DNA from: CAZADA01 sp964524065
GTDB lineage: Bacteria; Pseudomonadota; Alphaproteobacteria; Caulobacterales; Maricaulaceae
DNA length: 5,394 bases
Assembly: GCA_964524065.1 (NCBI GenBank)
Contig: CAZGCB010000137.1
Location: forward strand, 1 to 5,394
Direction of reading: 5' to 3'
Below the pieces are notes generated by a model. The model had not been told where the DNA came from. It worked only from the letters and a program-made list of their open reading frames with translations, and did no database searches. The position numbers and the translations under genes are program-made. Of this stretch, positions 4,661-5,394 are shown one piece after another (position 1 is the first letter of the stretch; each line of letters opens with the position of its first letter).

Positions 4661-5394
4661 ATGAACGAACCAGACACGCCGACACCAACGCCAGAGCCAG
4701 CGGAACCGGCCGGGCCGCGGCCGCTGGATCCGTTTCTAGAGGGACTCGACGCTGCCGCTGCGACCGTCGCTGAGGCGGCGGGCGCGCTGTTGGCGTGGTT
4801 CAAAAGCCTGGAGCTTGTCGACCAGATCGGCCTCATCGCCAGTGTGATCGCGATCATTGGCGTGCCGATTGGCCTGCTGGTGTCTTGGCGACGCGGCGTG
4901 CGGCTGAAACGGCAACGCGAGGATGAGGAGCGAAAGCGGGCGGACGATGAGGCGGCCGCTGCGGCGGAACGCGAACGGCTTCGTCGAGAACAAGCCGCGC
5001 GGGACAAGGCTGCTGCCGAGCGCGACGCGCAACAAGCGGCCATGATCAAAGACCTTTCGTCGAAGCTGGACGCCTTCATCCTGCGCGAAACAGCGACCGC
5101 GGAGGCGCAGGGCGCCCCAGCGCCAGATGCGGAGGCTGTGGCGCAAGTCCGTGAAAGCGCCGAAGCCCTGGCCGCCGAAGGCGGGGATCGCGAAGCGGCG
5201 GTGCGCCAAGTACTGGCGGGTGACGAGGCTGGCTTTGACCGCCTCGCCGCCCTCGCCGCGGAACAAGACAGCGCGGCCCGCCAAGCCGCGGCGGAGGCGC
5301 AGGACAAAACCCGCGAGGCGGCCGCCTTCTGGAAACAAATCGGCGGCCTCGCCTTTCTCGGCCACACCCAGCGCGCGGTGGACGCCTATGAAAA
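4661..5394 (+). CDS. Membrane-anchored coiled-coil protein with apparent TPR region (3' end outside window)
   Basis: The ATG at 4661 follows GGGGGA (4649-4654) by six bases, and the frame stays open for 244 codons to the window edge. Residues 1-24 are rich in Thr, Pro and Glu (TPTPTPEPAEPAGP). Residues ~55-76 (QIGLIASVIAIIGVPIGLLV) are one transmembrane helix, followed at once by basic WRRGVRLKRQR, so the C-terminal part should be cytosolic. Residues ~80-145 are a charged Ala/Arg/Glu coiled coil. Residues ~155-218 are Ala/Glu-rich helices. The last residues, AAAFWKQIGGLAFLGHTQRAVDAYE, match the first helix pair of a tetratricopeptide repeat. This suggests a membrane scaffold with a TPR array beyond the window. 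Similar architectures carry varied C-terminal domains, so the job cannot be named. The long antisense frame here is low-complexity Ser/Ala/Arg and is not a gene. Confidence 0.85.
   Translation, partial: MNEPDTPTPTPEPAEPAGPRPLDPFLEGLDAAAATVAEAAGALLAWFKSLELVDQIGLIASVIAIIGVPIGLLVSWRRGVRLKRQREDEERKRADDEAAAAAERERLRREQAARDKAAAERDAQQAAMIKDLSSKLDAFILRETATAEAQGAPAPDAEAVAQVRESAEALAAEGGDREAAVRQVLAGDEAGFDRLAALAAEQDSAARQAAAEAQDKTREAAAFWKQIGGLAFLGHTQRAVDAYE

Noticed and set aside
4715..4740. Four restriction-site palindromes (SacII, NotI, BamHI, XbaI) in 26 bases, reminiscent of a cloning-vector polylinker.
   Set aside because: They lie inside one continuous reading frame (PRPLDPFLE) that continues into the transmembrane and coiled-coil parts. 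The order and spacers do not match a common polylinker as I recall it, and GC-rich coding DNA easily yields such sites.
4636..5367. Two overlapping minus-strand open frames opposite the coiled-coil gene.
   Set aside because: Both are low-complexity Ala/Ser/Arg-rich readings of a GC-rich coiled coil. The plus-strand frame has a ribosome site, a transmembrane helix and a TPR-like end.

Overview
The window looks like chromosomal DNA of a GC-rich alphaproteobacterium. The evidence is the high GC content, strong purine-rich Shine-Dalgarno sites, a Rho tail of proteobacterial type, and a small conserved protein resembling the alphaproteobacterial DUF6489 family. A Caulobacterales/Hyphomonadales-like host is my guess, not something the sequence proves. 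There is no tRNA, rRNA, CRISPR array, insertion sequence or phage gene.

Layout. Bases 1-346 (+) hold the last ~114 codons of rho. It meets head-on a membrane-anchored glycerophosphodiester phosphodiesterase family gene (386-1348 or slightly longer, -), and a nested inverted repeat lies at the junction. Next come two more minus-strand genes. One encodes a CSLREA / right-handed beta-helix / choice-of-anchor-Q surface protein (1514-3127 as an uninterrupted frame); the other encodes a dienelactone hydrolase family enzyme (3354-4055). A 163-bp divergent region (4056-4218) follows, then two plus-strand genes: a small DUF6489-like protein (4219-4461) and a membrane-anchored coiled-coil protein with an apparent TPR start (4661 to the window end, incomplete).

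How they fit together. Rho acts in transcription termination. The phosphodiesterase and the beta-helix protein appear to be envelope or exported proteins, and the hydrolase is a cytosolic alpha/beta-hydrolase. I see no single pathway joining them, and the region reads as ordinary chromosome rather than a dedicated system.

The most notable signals are these. (1) The beta-helix gene has a well-formed start and signal peptide at 3223 that is cut off from the rest of the protein by one in-frame TGA at 3170-3172. (2) The DUF6489-like gene has a leader hairpin that buries its Shine-Dalgarno site, plus a smaller competing hairpin that would free it. (3) The dienelactone hydrolase keeps the catalytic triad but has Trp where the classical enzyme has a substrate-binding Arg.
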